DNA from: Physcomitrium patens
Taxonomy: Eukaryota; Streptophyta; Bryopsida; Funariales; Funariaceae
Assembly: GCF_000002425.4 (NCBI RefSeq)
Contig: NC_037260.1
Coordinates: forward strand, 8,665,089 to 8,729,088
DNA: 64,000 bases
Direction: 5' to 3'
In this document: piece by piece, positions 34,396 to 47,175 of the stretch
How the letters are laid out: every line of letters starts with the position of its first letter
Numbering within the stretch: the first letter of the stretch is position 1
Notes under the pieces: generated by a model
Told to the model about the DNA's origin: nothing
What the model saw: only the letters and a program-made list of their open reading frames with translations
The model's database searches: none
Made by a program: the position numbers and the translations under genes

Positions 34396-35288
34396 AGAGC
34401 TCGTGCCTACCATTCTTTACCAGAGCAGATTGGGGGTCTGCTCGTTTGTCACGTCATTCCGGAGGGTGGGGCAGCGGGCTCGTGTTTTCGAAAAATTCGA
34501 TAGGATTCAGGGGACATGATCTCGCAAGGAAATTGCAGTCCGAATAGCATTTTCATGGAATCGCACCGCGATCAGTTCAGTTCAGTCGTTGCTTTTGGAA
34601 TGCGGAGGAGAGGTCGAGGCGAAGACGGCATTCTCCGGCGATGGTGGCATCGGGATATTCCTTCGAGAGGGAGGCAGGAGAGGGAATCCGCGGTGTGGGC
34701 ACAGCCTGCGCAGCAACCAAGCGGCAAGCGGACAAAACCATTCGCCCACATCTGCTTCGGAGATTCTGTACCACACGTACCATATGGATCGTGTACGGGG
34801 GGACATTTGTCTCCAGGACAAACCAAGTGCAAAATTGTGCGATCGTTGCCTATTAATGAAGGCGATTGGTAAAGTGTGACTTCCTGCATTCTCTCCGGCT
34901 CGTTCGCTCGGCGGATTGTGTTGAATTTCCATGGAAGCCAGGAGTCCATATCATCGGCTGCCTGCATTCCATCCTTTTCGTTGAAGTCGCCGTCGATTGG
35001 TTGCTCCCACTTCAGTGAAAGTCCACTCCTTTGTATGTGTCTCAGCTACAGAAACTGCGATGTTCGTCTGCGATGTTCGTCTTATCCGAGATCTAGCTGA
35101 GCCAAGCACCATGTGATTTCACGTCAGTCGAAGCGTCTGTTTTGTATGTATGCATGTGGAGCACAACTTTGAGCCAACGTGCTTCATGACACTGGAACCT
35201 GTCATGCTCACGGTGTTTCGTCGTGCAGGGGAATTTTTTTGCAGTTCTTCATGTAAGTCTTATCGAGTTTGTTCCATTTTATAAATTC
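34396..35288 (+). promoter_or_regulatory. Upstream region of the right expansin gene
   Basis: GC-richer DNA leading into the right gene. Many overlapping frames are open on both strands in 34516-34967, which reflects composition; none resembles a known protein. A TTTTATAAATT string at 35276-35286 is only about 20 bp before the start codon, too close for a normal TATA box. The duplicated hexadecamer-like string TGCGATGTTCGTC occurs at about 35058 and 35071. The sequence is unrelated to the left gene's upstream region. Confidence 0.45.
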
Positions 35289-36382
35289 CAGGAGCAAGAC
35301 AGTCATGAAGATGTCCAACTTGAAGCTCGTTGTGCTGTTTCTTGCGCTGGGTCTGACCACGGTGATCGCGGCGCCGCGGGGTTGGGGTGATGCTCATATC
35401 ACGTACTATGGCTCTCCCAACGGCGCTGGAACGGAGGGCGGCGCCTGCGGGTACCAGAATACCTACAAGCTGGGGTATGGGTCAATGACTGCCGCGTTGA
35501 GCTCTCGTCTATTCCAGGGCGGGAAGGCGTGCGGCGGATGTTACCAGCTGAGGTGCGCACCAAATCGTGGCAGGAACTGGTGCTGGAGTTACGCCAGGGC
35601 CATTGTGGTGACTGCCACCAACCTGTGCCCGCAGGGTTCGCATGGTGGGTGGTGCGATTATCCCAAGTCGCACTTCGACTTGCCGATGCCCGCTTTCACT
35701 AGCCTTGCGCGGCGCGAAGGAGGTGTTGCCCCAGTGTGGTACAGGAAGTAAGTAGCGCCACTGTGGAGACATTGTATGAGAAGGTGGTTGCGAGGAGTGT
35801 TCTGGAGAAATGTGTGGTGGACTGCGGATTGTGAATGAGACGTGGATGACATGTGGGTGGGAAGAGGGGATTGAGTCGGATGAGCGGTAGATGGTAACAG
35901 GATGTGTGGGTTGAATGTGATGATGACAGGGTCCGGTGTGCGAAGCGCGGTGGGGTGCGGTTCACCATTGGAGGCAACCCATGGTTCTTGATGGTGCTGA
36001 TTCACAACGTGGGCGGAGCAGGGGATGTGGTGTCGGTGAAGGTCAAGTGCCCATACACGGGATGGGTATCAGCGTACCGGAACTGGGGATGCCTGTGGAC
36101 GGTGAGGACGAAGATGACGGGACCGCTGTCTTTCACGTTGGTGACGAGCGATGGGCGAACGCTGTACTCGATGAATGCAGTACGGAACGGATGGAAATTT
36201 GGGCAGACGTGGGAGGGCAGCCAGTTCAGATGATGAGAAGTGGAGAGGAAGAGGGGAGGCCCGTGTACTTTAGGTAGAAGTCAGTTGTGTTTGGGGATGG
36301 CGTCGCGCCTGTGCATGAAAGGCAGGCCGTCTATCGATGAGAAGGTAGCTGCAGTTGTTGGTCTTCTGTAGCGGAAGCCGCT
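35289..36382 (+). repeat. Right arm of the 1094-bp inverted repeat carrying an expansin gene
   Basis: Partner of 29513-30606. Exons, intron and 3' flank look the same wherever I compared them; the translations of all six frames over the gene body coincide. The arm starts at CAGGAGC and ends at AAGCCGCT. Confidence 0.95.
35305..36233 (+). CDS. Alpha-type expansin, right copy
   Basis: Exons 35305-35747 and 35930-36233, intron 35748-35929 (GTAAGT...GACAG). The 248-residue product is the same as that of the left copy: signal peptide 1-23, six-Cys barrel domain with the HFD block, then the CBM63-like domain ending in WEGSQF. It acts in the cell wall as a non-enzymatic loosening protein. The first intron found in many angiosperm alpha-expansins is absent; only the one in the YRK/VRC junction is present. 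An in-frame ATG at 35269 lies outside the shared arm and would lengthen the leader by 12 residues; I prefer 35305 because the signal peptide starts there in both copies. Its distinct upstream DNA suggests expression may differ from the left copy. Confidence 0.95.
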
Positions 36383-38122
36383 TGCAGGTGACTTCTATTC
36401 AGGTGTTGATTGCAATTATTTTTTGATTTATTGGGGGTCTCATGTTTTTTAGTTTCTTTCCGTTGCGATTGTGCTCCTTAGCTTGCTTCGATTTTTCTGG
36501 TTGGCTTATGATTGAGCACTTGTCGGCCGGCAACGGATATGGTTATCAGCGTAGAGAAACTATTTTTCTTATGAGTTAGTAAATCTGACTAATTGATTAT
36601 TTACTTATCATCTCTCGAGCATGGAAGGATACGTCTTTCCACCTTATACATCACCCTTCCTGAGTTTCTGGGAAGTTTAAAGTCCTTATCTGGGCCATCT
36701 TGACAACGGAGTCGTCTTTCCAACTGCCTGACTTGCATTCCTGCCTGCAGTGGTTTTACTTGAGATTTTAAACCTACGCTAGGGCCACATTGTAGATAAG
36801 GGTCGGATTTAGCGATATTAGCAGCACATTCAACCATCTTCCTGAACTTTGTTGCTCCTCAAGCATGCGATGTTGGTAGTGCGTTTTAAACACTTTGATA
36901 TTATTCCTCCTGATGTCTATTTAGTTTTAATCTTAAGGAACTTGTTTCATGATACTTGACTTAATTGAAACTCTGTACCTCAATTGTTTGTACGATGTGT
37001 TTGTATACTCGGGTTCCCAGCGTTGCTAACATCGGAGGTTTCTTTTATACACTTCATCTGTCAGAACTCTAGATAGTCTCGTTCGAAACTCTGGCAAATT
37101 TATACAATTTGATGTGACTCTGATTGGATTGACACAAATGAACACTACAACACTGTGATACCTCAGTACTTTCGGGATTTATTATGTTAGCGACCAGATT
37201 GTTTTTTTAGTCTATCACAACAAGTTAGCTGTTACCTAAGATTAGGTGTTGTAGGTATTAAATGGTTTCAGTGACATTTGTAAATTAAACTGACTGTTTT
37301 ACACATCTAGATGGATTTTTTGCATTTCAGAGTAGTTTGATGTGAATATACCTATATATACTTATTTTGTTTTTTTGAAAATAGAGGTATCGTTTTCTCA
37401 AAAAATCGTGATGCTGGAAGCATAAATTTAGAATGTTTGGTAGATGATTGAAGTAAACTTACACCAGTAATATTGTGCTTGAATTATGTTAGTGCAATAT
37501 TAAAACCATAATCTGATTGCAACACCAGACTTGTATAATTATACATTTTGTATCTTAATCAAGCTCGTAAAAGTTGAGTTTTAAAAATCAATCGAAATTC
37601 TTAGTTAGGTTGGTTACAAGATATTAAGTTTAATCTCTTATAAAGTGTTTTGACTTTTACTATCAACATTTTGACTTTTATTACAACCTTAAATTAAATC
37701 CATATAAGGTTTAAGATTTTAATGCTTAAATCGATTTGTGAGGTTGTTATAAATTTATCCAGTAAGGTAAAGCTTTGTTAAAAAAGAAGATGATTTTTCT
37801 AGAATTTAATCCATAATTTTATTTCTCTTCTTAATATTACAATAAATATATGCATCATATATTTATTTAGTTAACATGTAATGAATTAAAATTAGAAAAT
37901 ATTCTTATGTTAGGAAAAAAAAAAAAAAAAAAAAAAAAAACATATTAATCAAAAGTCCAAGTCATTAACTCAAATCTTCTGTCATCAAATTACACATTAC
38001 AATTTTCATAAATACACTTAAAATTCAGAATTTTACTCTGCGTAAAAAGAAATCAAACAGGAGGTGACAATGAAAATCCAAATAATTAAGATGTTTAGTT
38101 TTAATATCGTAGAATACAAACC
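36383..38122. other. Downstream region of the right expansin and intergenic DNA
   Basis: 36383-37350 has ordinary composition and may hold the rest of the 3' untranslated region. A 78-codon minus frame at 36601-36837 has no known relatives. 37350-38122 becomes AT-rich with a long A run at 37915-37940. No gene recognised. Confidence 0.45.
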
Positions 38123-38515
38123 TTGTATTTTTCGCAAAAAAAAAGAAAAAAAAAGAAGAAAAAAAAAAGAAACGGTGACACTAGTGATAAAACCTTCCAA
38201 ACAAAGCTGCGAGCATATTCTTGGATGAAAGCCGCCGTCAAACGTAAGGAGCGATTCCCAAGGCGATCCTCATTCATCAGTCAAATCGACCAGTATTTCA
38301 AAAGAAATAGAAGCGGTGGTGCCGTTTCTTAGAAACAGAATTGTCCGCAACAAGTGAAGATAACCGTAACTACAATTTGCAACCGATTTTTATTACTAAG
38401 ACCCTCAATCTAGAAATAGGTAGAAAGTAGGTGTTGCACGAACTCAGCAAATGTATGACTTTGCAGCTGGAGATTTGGTTACCACAATCTGATCAGATTA
38501 GCGAGGCTGCCAACA
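38123..38515 (+). promoter_or_regulatory. Upstream region / probable 5' leader of the p24 gene
   Basis: An A/G-rich tract (38137-38172) followed by GC-richer DNA running into the ATG at 38516. The 69-codon frame at 38123-38332 is Lys/Arg-rich because of the A/G tract and I treat it as chance. Confidence 0.45.
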
Positions 38516-39839
38516 ATGAAGAACAACTCATGGGACCATTGGAGATGGTTGTCGGTGTTAGGATTGATGTGGCTAAAGAGTGCTGAAGGAATTAGGTTTG
38601 ATCTCGAGCACCGAGAGTGTTTGATGCATGAAGCGGAGGCAGATGGTGAATTCGTGCACATGTTTGTGAAGGTTGCCGAAGAACTCAACCCTCCGCCTTT
38701 CCGGCACATAGGAGTGGATGTCGTTGTAAGTCTTTCAGCGGGATCGCGAAAATCGTTCTGTGAAAATCGTCACGTGATTGAATTGTGATTCCCGTGTAAA
38801 ATCCTTTTTAGCTGCCATTCAGTTGGTGATGAACCTTTAGATATGAAATTCATCACAGACTGAGACGTTTCAAAAGCGACGAATTATCACTTCAGAACCT
38901 ACAACACCGGATGATCTTTCTGACACTTACGTTGAGCCATCCGAGACTCCGATGCTTTAGCACTTTGGGTGTAGCAAATGCCACTATCAATCCAATTGAG
39001 CTGACCCCATGTCAAGCCAAAATAACATGGGTAACTGCTTGGCACGTGTCTTATTTTCTTGGTTTTGTAGATCCAATCTCCTGGAGGCCATTTCATTCAT
39101 ACGGAGAAATTGAAACATCAATCCCAAGTCCATGCAGGATTGTTACCATGGGAATTTGGGTCTACAATCAATTTCACCGCGGTAGAGAAGGGACGCTACA
39201 AGATTTGCTTCCACAATCGAGGATCGTGGGTAGAGACTGTGATCCTCGACATGCTACACCCAGATGCTGACTATCAGGAACCTGTCAAAGACGGTTCGTA
39301 TCAGCTCCACAAACCAATTCATCAAATGCATGAATTTCCTGTCGTCGCAGTGGGACGATTAAGATTCAGGCTCCAGCTAATGCGACGATGCACGCAGTGC
39401 AGAGCATATACAATCCCTCATGAAGCAGATCAGAGACCTTTCGGATTCACTCTTGGACGTTGAGTTGGAGCAAGATTGGCTTGCATCGCACTTCAACCTG
39501 CACGCAACGAGTAGGTAGCCATTTCACAACCTTGACTAAATAAATCCCTCATTCTGCAAGCTGACAAATCCTTAGAAAACCCACAAGTTTGTCGGGGTCG
39601 TTCGTGCAGTTCTTGGTGACTTGAGCAGGCGATTGGTGTACAAGGCTGTGCTGGAAGTGTTCGCCATCATCGTCGTTAGCGTGCTGCAAGTGATTCTGCT
39701 GCAGCAGTTCCTGCAGAAACAACTCTCAAGTAAGACTTTACTATCAGTGACCATCCCCGATCCACATGATTCCATTTCTACAACCAGTTTTACCGATCTT
39801 TACATTGCAACATCAACCAAGCACGATGTTCTTCACTGA
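38516..39839 (+). CDS. p24/emp24 family protein (GOLD domain, type I membrane protein)
   Basis: Exons inferred by reading frame and GT-AG sites: 38516-38725, 39071-39293, 39403-39510, 39610-39839, giving about 256 residues. Residues 1-25 are a signal peptide. The lumenal GOLD domain (26-140) has the paired Cys at 35 (EHREC) and 116 (YKICFHN) and the block FGSTINFTAVEKGRYKICF typical of p24 proteins. A coiled-coil stretch follows (HIQSLMKQIRDLSDSLLDVE), then RRLVYKAVLEVFAIIVVSVL with the membrane span at about 192-215. p24 proteins cycle between ER and Golgi in COPII/COPI vesicles as cargo receptors and coat adaptors. The normal short dilysine/diphenylalanine tail is not seen: the frame reads on about 36 residues, and a GTAAGA donor at 39730 may lead to a further small exon. 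Subfamily not resolved. Confidence 0.82.
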
Positions 39840-41410
39840 AATTTTCGTGATAGAATATCCGCAAACTGGATTAATCATCTGCTCCGATGAGCACGATCGT
39901 AATCTACTTGTGGTTTGGCGATCCCAGACAAGCAGATGTAGGATGAGCTCAAAGCTCGGCAGATTCCTCATATTGAATCGCCATAACGGTATGTTAAAAC
40001 CTCCTTAATTGTCACATGAATACTCCATTTCTAAATATTCATATATGCATGTATGTGAAACAAGTTGTTACATTTAATTTTTGTTATGTTATCACTTTGT
40101 GAAGTTTGCAAACTGCTCAAGTGAGAAGTTCTTATATGTTGATTTTTGTCGACGTGTCAAGTCTTCAATGTTCATATATAAATTTTTAGAACATTTAAGA
40201 TTTCTCGTCATTGCACCATCAATACTCCGAAGCCAGCATTGTGGTCTTTTTAAGCATTGATGTTTTGGAATTCTAATTGCAGTGTGCTTTTTGAGAATTT
40301 ACTTCTTGAAACAAAAATACAACCAAAAAAGAACAGTTGCTCAAGACTTCTTAGTTTTAGTGAGTTATTACATGTGTTCTAAGCTGTTAAAGATTAAATT
40401 TTTTCTATATTGTGATGTTCTCTGAGCATAGACAATGACAGGAAATGAAAGAAAGAAAAGGAAAAAAATTTATAAAATATTTTTTCAAAATAATGGTTTG
40501 TAACATATATTACAAAGTGCATTATTTCTGAGAAAAATAAGAACATTACTTTATCAAATTTTAAAATATATTAAAAAATATTAAAAATATACAACAGAAT
40601 GGAATATCGAATTAGTTTCCTGCATTAGTTTTTTAGATTCATGTTAAACTTGTTTTGTTTTTTTTTTTTTTTTTTTTTTTGTTTTTGTTTTTGTGAATGA
40701 CTTCTATTTGAATATATACTTTCCATAAGTAACAAATGCTTATACTCTTGATCATAGGAACACCATCTAAAAAAATCTAATTTAGATGTGCTTTGTATAT
40801 TGCATTGCTATTAATTGATAAATATGATGTAAAATATAAATTTTTGCATAGACTCGAACTATATCTGATAGATGTTGCAGCAGATTAAAAATAAATAAAC
40901 AAGTTCGTTCAAACTAAGAAAGGCAAAACAATATAATAATTTCCTTTTGGGATTTTGAAAATGTAGAATTTTAAAATTGATTAGAATATATCATGAATTT
41001 TATATGAAATTAAATAAGATAACATTAAAAACAAATAATTTTCACACAAATATAAATTAAAATTAAAAGAAAATTAAATTTTAAATAGCTAAATATTTTT
41101 TTTACTACCATTATATTTTATAAAATAATATGTGTATGTATAGATATACATATATATATATAGATATAAATATTCATATTATAAAAAAACCAAATATTTT
41201 TATTAGGAAATTATTTTAATTTTAAAGATATATATATTTATACATTATATTTAAAGTTATATATTATATATAATATTAGAAATTATTTATTATTATAAAT
41301 CTTAAATAAGGCTACATATATTATTCTAATAATAATAGGTCAAATGGTTGTTTTTCAAATTTGAGAGCAAAAAAGAAAGAATAATAATGCTAATAGTTGA
41401 TTAGAATTGA
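39840..41410. other. 3' flank of the p24 gene, then AT-rich DNA
   Basis: 39840-40010 keeps genic composition and may be 3' untranslated sequence or a last exon. After about 40300 the DNA is AT-rich with a T run at 40658-40680 and short TATA repeats at 41147-41161. No gene recognised. Confidence 0.45.
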
Positions 41411-41943
41411 TACAAACAAAGATTCATAATTTTTTGATTTTTTACAATTTAAATAAAATCTTAATTTTTATAAGAATATATAAAAATAGATAAATTAGTT
41501 ATTAAAAACATAAAGATGAAAAAAATCAATTACACTAATATATTAAGTTTTGCTGTAAGTTAAAAAATACTTATACTTAAAAATTATCACATGAAGAATA
41601 ATAAATAAAAATTAAAAAAAAATAATAGAAGAAAAATTATGTGAGATTTATTAAATAATTTTTAATAAAATTTATATATTTTTTTTATAAAATTTTAATT
41701 TTTTTTATTTATCTTCTTTCAGGTATTTGTCTTTGACAATATTTTATTACAAAAATAAATAAATAAATAAATAAATAGAGACTTACTACTGACAAAGTCT
41801 AAAGTCCAAACTTTGGTACTTTAGATTTAAGTAGGTTTAAAATATATTTATTAATAAATTATAAAAATAACTTACTTTTATATATTTCTACCTAATTTCT
41901 ATTATCTTCTTAATTAATAATATTACTATTGATGTGCATGACA
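41411..41943 (-). repeat. Probable degraded chromovirus 3' LTR
   Basis: Ends GTGCATGACA at 41943, matching the CCATGACA end of the LTR at 58924, and is followed by a decayed polypurine region and interior sequence that align with 58925 onward. The LTR body itself is too decayed to align well, so the left limit is set by expected length. Confidence 0.45.
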
Positions 41944-44050
41944 TTCTTCTTCTCACTAGAGATAAATTCTAGTAAGAGCAATGATTACATATTGAAGTTA
42001 TTTAAGATACAATAAATTATATTTGCCAAATATTTTGATCTTTATTTTCTTTAAAAATAATTGATATGTCTTATCAATCATCGGTATTATACCAAAATAA
42101 GACATAGTACAACCATGTTATTTGATTATTGCTGAAATCTTTATAATTTTTTTCAAATAAAATAATAAAAATACTATTAAGTGTGGTTCCTACCTCAAAT
42201 AGTATTACCAAATATCAAGAGCCTCTTCTACAATTGTAAGCTCAAATGCATTGTATCTTACTATCGATTTAAAAAAGTTTATTTTGTTCTTGAGAATATT
42301 TATTTCTTTAATGTTGTCTTAAAGGCTATAAATTTTCTAACGGATTGTCTAATAAATTAATAAATAATATGTATTTTTTAAATATATTGATTGCTGATTT
42401 TTCATTACAAATACAAAAAAACAAAAAATAAAGATACAAGATAAAATTAATTGTCTATTAAAGTTTTTTTACTTTATTACAAAAGATATATTAATTCTTT
42501 ATTTTGGATTTTATAGATTTTGTTGATAAAAAATACCAATCTTCTATGTTGTATTTATAAGATTCTTAAATGGCTCCCATGTGTATTTCTTATTATTATA
42601 TTTGAGCCAATGTACAAGATATTTTCTTCTATTTTGACATTACCTTGAGTTTAATATTTCTTTTACTTTAAATTCTTAATTATAATCTATTTCTATGGGA
42701 GAAAATGGAAATTCACTTCTTTCTTGTATATTCATTGTCTTGTATAGTTCAAAAAGAGAGACATAAAAAAAATGGATTTTCATGGATTTTAGTAGATATA
42801 ATCAATTAGCAATTAAATTGACTTATTCACAATTAAGAAATGGTCTACGTTTATAATAATCTAACTTATCTTAAAAAAATAGTCTTGATATTACAATAGA
42901 ATAACCATATCTTGTTCCTAACATAGAATTGACATTGTTTTTTGCAATAGACATTTGTATTAATCTTTTGTTGTTTCCAAGGATCTTTTAATTGTGCATT
43001 CAATATTTTATGTAACTCTAAAAATTACTCTCCAAATCTTTTGTCATATAATTATTAGCTTTTGAAACGTCAAAAGTATCAAATTATTGATGATAATCAT
43101 AGTTAACATAAAAAAATGATTGTTTAGTGGAAAATATACCATGTTATTATAAGTAATCTTTGACAATAGTAAAAAAATAATTGTTTGATCATTTTGATAG
43201 TAGTTTATGATACATTATACATATTACTTCAATATTAAATTTATTTACTATAATTATCTATTAATTTGAAGATAAAAGATCAAAGATAGTTTTATGTCTA
43301 TCTTTAATAACTTTAATAGGATTTTCTAAAAAATTAATATAAATTAATTTTTTCTATTTAATTTAATATTTCTTTAAAATTTATTATAATAATAGAAATT
43401 GTCAAGAAAGTAGCTAATTGTTTGTTCATTTGTGATAGTTTTTGTATATGGTACAAAATATATAATTTTAATAAAAAAATCTATTATCACAAATATGAAA
43501 ATTATTAGATCTTGAGATTTAAAGATCCATGATAAAATCTAGATACAAAAGACCATGGTTTTTCAAGTATAAGTAATAGTTTAAGTAGTTCATAAAGTCA
43601 ATAATATAGAATTTTGATCTTGAAAAAATATTGCATGATTATATAAATATTTTAATTACCTTATATATTTGAAGCCATCATATATCATTTATAATTAACT
43701 TCAATATTTTTTTGTATCCAAAATATCTTTTAGCTAAAAAATCATGATAAGCTTAAAGAATATATTAGTATATTTTGTCTTTTGGAACATATAAGCATTT
43801 CTTAAAATACAAAAGATTTTTCTTGAATTTAAACTTAGTAATATTATGAGATTTAGAAAGTTTATTTTTGATATCACACACAAAGGAATTTAAGGACATA
43901 CTTACATAAACTTGATCAAAAAAGCCTGAATCAATAATAAAATACATGTACTAACATAAAATATTCAAGGTCTTTGTGATTTAAATAAATAGATAATAGA
44001 TTAGAAGTATCTTTTAGATAATAAAACCATTCTTATATTAATAAAAAAAA
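41944..44050 (-). mobile_element. Decayed chromovirus relic (chromodomain to integrase/RNase H)
   Basis: Collinear with 58925-61200. 41944-42100 matches 58925-59080; 42590-42660 is a chromodomain relic (YLVHWLKYN); 43200-43760 matches the integrase core; 43765-43947 reads like the segment just before integrase (KNLLYFKKCLYVP against KNLLYFEGCLYVP); 43960-44040 matches the end of RNase H. C-to-T and G-to-A changes dominate. Same orientation as the better copy. Confidence 0.78.
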
Positions 44051-46724
44051 CCTCATCTTATTACATAAAGATTAGTTCAAATATTATAATAAGATCAAAT
44101 AATTAAATATTGTATTTAGTTTTAAAAATTATAAAATAAAAAAGATTAGAATTCAAAAGTTTAATGACAATTTAACCAAAAAATTTAAGATAGAAAGAAG
44201 AGAAGTATAGGCTTGTAAATTTATATTTTAACAAAGATTGAAGGCACACAATAAAAAAATAATGGAAGGATTGAAAGTGACAATAAAAAAATATATAGAC
44301 AAAGAATAATGAATTTATAATAAAGAAGATATTATTATAGATACTATCTCCAATATGTATTAATATCAAATTTATTTTACATAAAAAATCTCATTTTATT
44401 ATTATTATTATTTTTTAAAAATTTAATCATTAATTTAAAAAAATAATAGGTTAATTTTTAAATTCAATAAAATTCTACAATTACTTCTTTATATAAGATA
44501 TAATGGATATTAGATAATAAACTAATAATAAATAAATAAAAGTCTTTAATGATTATTTAATTATTTAAAAAAAAATCTTCTTAAATTATACTTAAAATTA
44601 ATTTAGAAATAACTTTGATTTATATTATCATTCACAAATTATTTCAAAGATTTTTAATTTTAGTAAATTCAACCTCTCAATCTATGAATTGCTTGTAGTT
44701 GCAACTTTTGCTTCAAAATTATAATTTATTGCAATTTAAGTTTTTTGCTGGCTAGTTGATCTCTTCGCTTCTTACCTTGGGCTTCAAAACTTGATTTTCT
44801 TTTGTCATTGCTTTAATTACAAAGTGCTCTAAAAAAACACATTGGTATGCAATAGCTTATTTATGGTATTCAAAAATCTAAAGTGAAATAAAGATTTTAA
44901 AGTTATAATATCAATGATATAATTGGTATTGATTTTTGTATGAGTTGAATGTGATTTTATTCTTTATTGAGATCTATTCTTGTTAGATGTGATTTCAAGG
45001 CTATTTATAATATGATATATGCAACTGCTTCAAGAACTAACATCATGTGATGGTTCTACAAATGCATCAAGTACTAAGATTATAATGCAATGATGGCTAT
45101 TTTCAATAATATTGTATTTTAATGGCAATGCAATGGTTTTTAAGATTAAAAGTTTATTCATGTTATGAATAATGACCACCAATCAATTTCATTCTTATCA
45201 TCAATATGACCAAATTTTAGTGTATAGAGCCTTGTATGGCCTTTGTCACAATTGTTGGTCTTGACTAATGGTTATTGAAACCTCAATGCCTTTATTCTTA
45301 TATACATGTATATACTCTATCATATTGCTCTCTTCTTTGTAAGTAGCACTATAATAGTTGGTAAAAAATCCTTTTTATTATTTTTTTCTTTCAAAAAATA
45401 GATAGTTATCTAAAAATAGTTAGATTATAGAGATATATAATGAAGATCATAATGGATTGAATAGATTGCAATGTGAATGCAAGAATTTGAAAATAACATC
45501 CTTACGGTTGAGTTGACTTGCTACTTGGAATTATAACAAGATTAAATGCACAATTTGAGATAGTAGTAGCTTGATTTATATACATTTTTTAGTAAGAATA
45601 TGCACTTTGGCTTCAATTGTAGAGTCACATGCTTTGTTGAATTATTGAAAAATTATTAAACATGATTTTGTATTAGATGTGTCATAGGATTTTTTTTATT
45701 ATGTTTTAATTTTATTTATTATTTTTTCTATTTATCTATGTAAATTTCTTCTAATTTAAAGAATTTTATTAGGCTTAATTAATGTTATTGGAAATTTTAA
45801 AAAAATTCTTACATATTATATATGTTAATAATTTTAAATAAAAAGATATAATTTATAAAAATATTAAATAAAATTGGCATATTATATTTTTTTTGTAATT
45901 GAAAAGTAGGATTTATGTATCTTATAAAGATTATATTATATTCAAATTTATAGGATCATAATTTTATATGGTAAGTTATGTTTTTTTTTTTAATTTTCTA
46001 TGGTAAGTTAGAAAATACAAAAAAGTGATGATGAGTTAGTATGATTGATACTAATAGGTCTATTAATTGTAGATACTATTATATATATTAATAATTATAT
46101 ATTAAATTATTAAATTTATTAATAAATTATCTTAAATTTAAGTTTAAATTTAAGATTTAGATAATTTATAGGAATTTTGATAGAATTGAGTTTGATATAG
46201 AAATAAATTCTATTTACAATATCTCAATAGATAGAATAAAAAATATGAAAAGAAATAAGAGTAGTTGAAAGTTATTCTTATCAAAATTTGTAATAAGAAT
46301 TTATGTGATAGTTGGTTGATACTTAAACAAAATATAACTTGGTTGGATGTTTTTTGGAATTTAAGCTGTTTTTTTAATTCAATCAAAAGAAGGTGTGAAA
46401 ATTTAACGAAATTTGTGCTATAATATTTCATCTTTATTGCAAATATTTTGAAGCATATTTGGATTTTATTCAAGATTGTTTTAGTTATGTATCTATATTT
46501 TTAAGATAGATTTTTTTTAGATAGTGTTCATCCAAAGTTCAAGATTATAATTTAGAATTAATAAGATTTGTATTAAAATTTTAGGTTAAAATTACATTAT
46601 TAAAATATATAAAAATATTAAGTATTTATTTTAGAATTATTTAGAATTGAAGGTTTAGTCTTGGAATGTAGATTTAATGTGTAGGATAGTAAATTGTATG
46701 CATATAAAGATAAAATTTATCCCT
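44051..46724. other. AT-rich DNA, no gene seen
   Basis: Short low-complexity open frames only (for example 44172-44369 and 46210-46473 on the minus strand). A patch at 44690-45350 is a little less AT-rich but unrecognised. Confidence 0.45.
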
Positions 46725-47175
46725 CACTCCAAATTATAAGATGGTCTCAATTATAAGTTTATTTTAATTGGTGGTGTGAAGTAAAAGAAGAAACAAATAA
46801 GAAAAAAAAACCATAGAAAATAAGTAAAATAAGTGTAATCAAGTTATTGCACACCACAAAACTATTTATAATCTATTTATTAGATTTTCATCCAAAAGTA
46901 AAAATAAAAATAAAAAATAAATTTAGGTAGGATTTTTTCTCTTTCTTATAAAATAAGGAAAATATAAATTTAAGTTACTATGAATAAGTTATGATAGTTT
47001 AAAATTAAAAATAAATTTTAAAAAGCTAATTGAATAATTTTTATTTCAAAGGTAACTTGCTTAAGAAATCAAGAATTTGAACCTCACCAAGGCTCACAAG
47101 TAATGCATAAAGGTATTTTAGAAAGGCCACAAGACCTAAGTCTTATTTTCTTAACTACATTTAAGGTGCTACAAT
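46725..47175. repeat. Dispersed direct repeat, copy 1
   Basis: Aligns in direct orientation with 57225-57704: shared blocks include AAGATGGTCTCAATTA, AAATTTAAGTTACTATGAAT (slightly changed in copy 2), TTCATCAAGGCTCACA-like and a CTTAACTACATTTAAGGTG end. Both copies are heavily deaminated. Possibly LTRs of one ancient element, or two insertions of the same repeat. Confidence 0.65.

Noticed and set aside
34516-34967. A coding gene between the microsatellite and the right expansin (frames of 68-131 codons on both strands).
   Set aside because: Open frames overlap on both strands, as expected from composition; none resembles a protein family and there are no consistent splice sites.
35509-36277. 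Antisense and alternative-frame ORFs of 87-115 codons over the expansin genes (also mirrored at 29618-30386).
   Set aside because: They are shadows of the GC-rich expansin exons and intron. The sense frame has a signal peptide, conserved Cys, HFD motif and correct splice sites.
29513-36382. Assembly artefact (fold-back) as the cause of the inverted expansin arms.
   Set aside because: A fold-back would mirror the flanks too. Here the flanks on both sides of both arms are unrelated, so a real arrangement is more likely, though long reads should confirm.
36601-36837. A 78-codon minus-strand ORF downstream of the right expansin.
   Set aside because: No recognised similarity or splice context; likely chance in 3' flank DNA.
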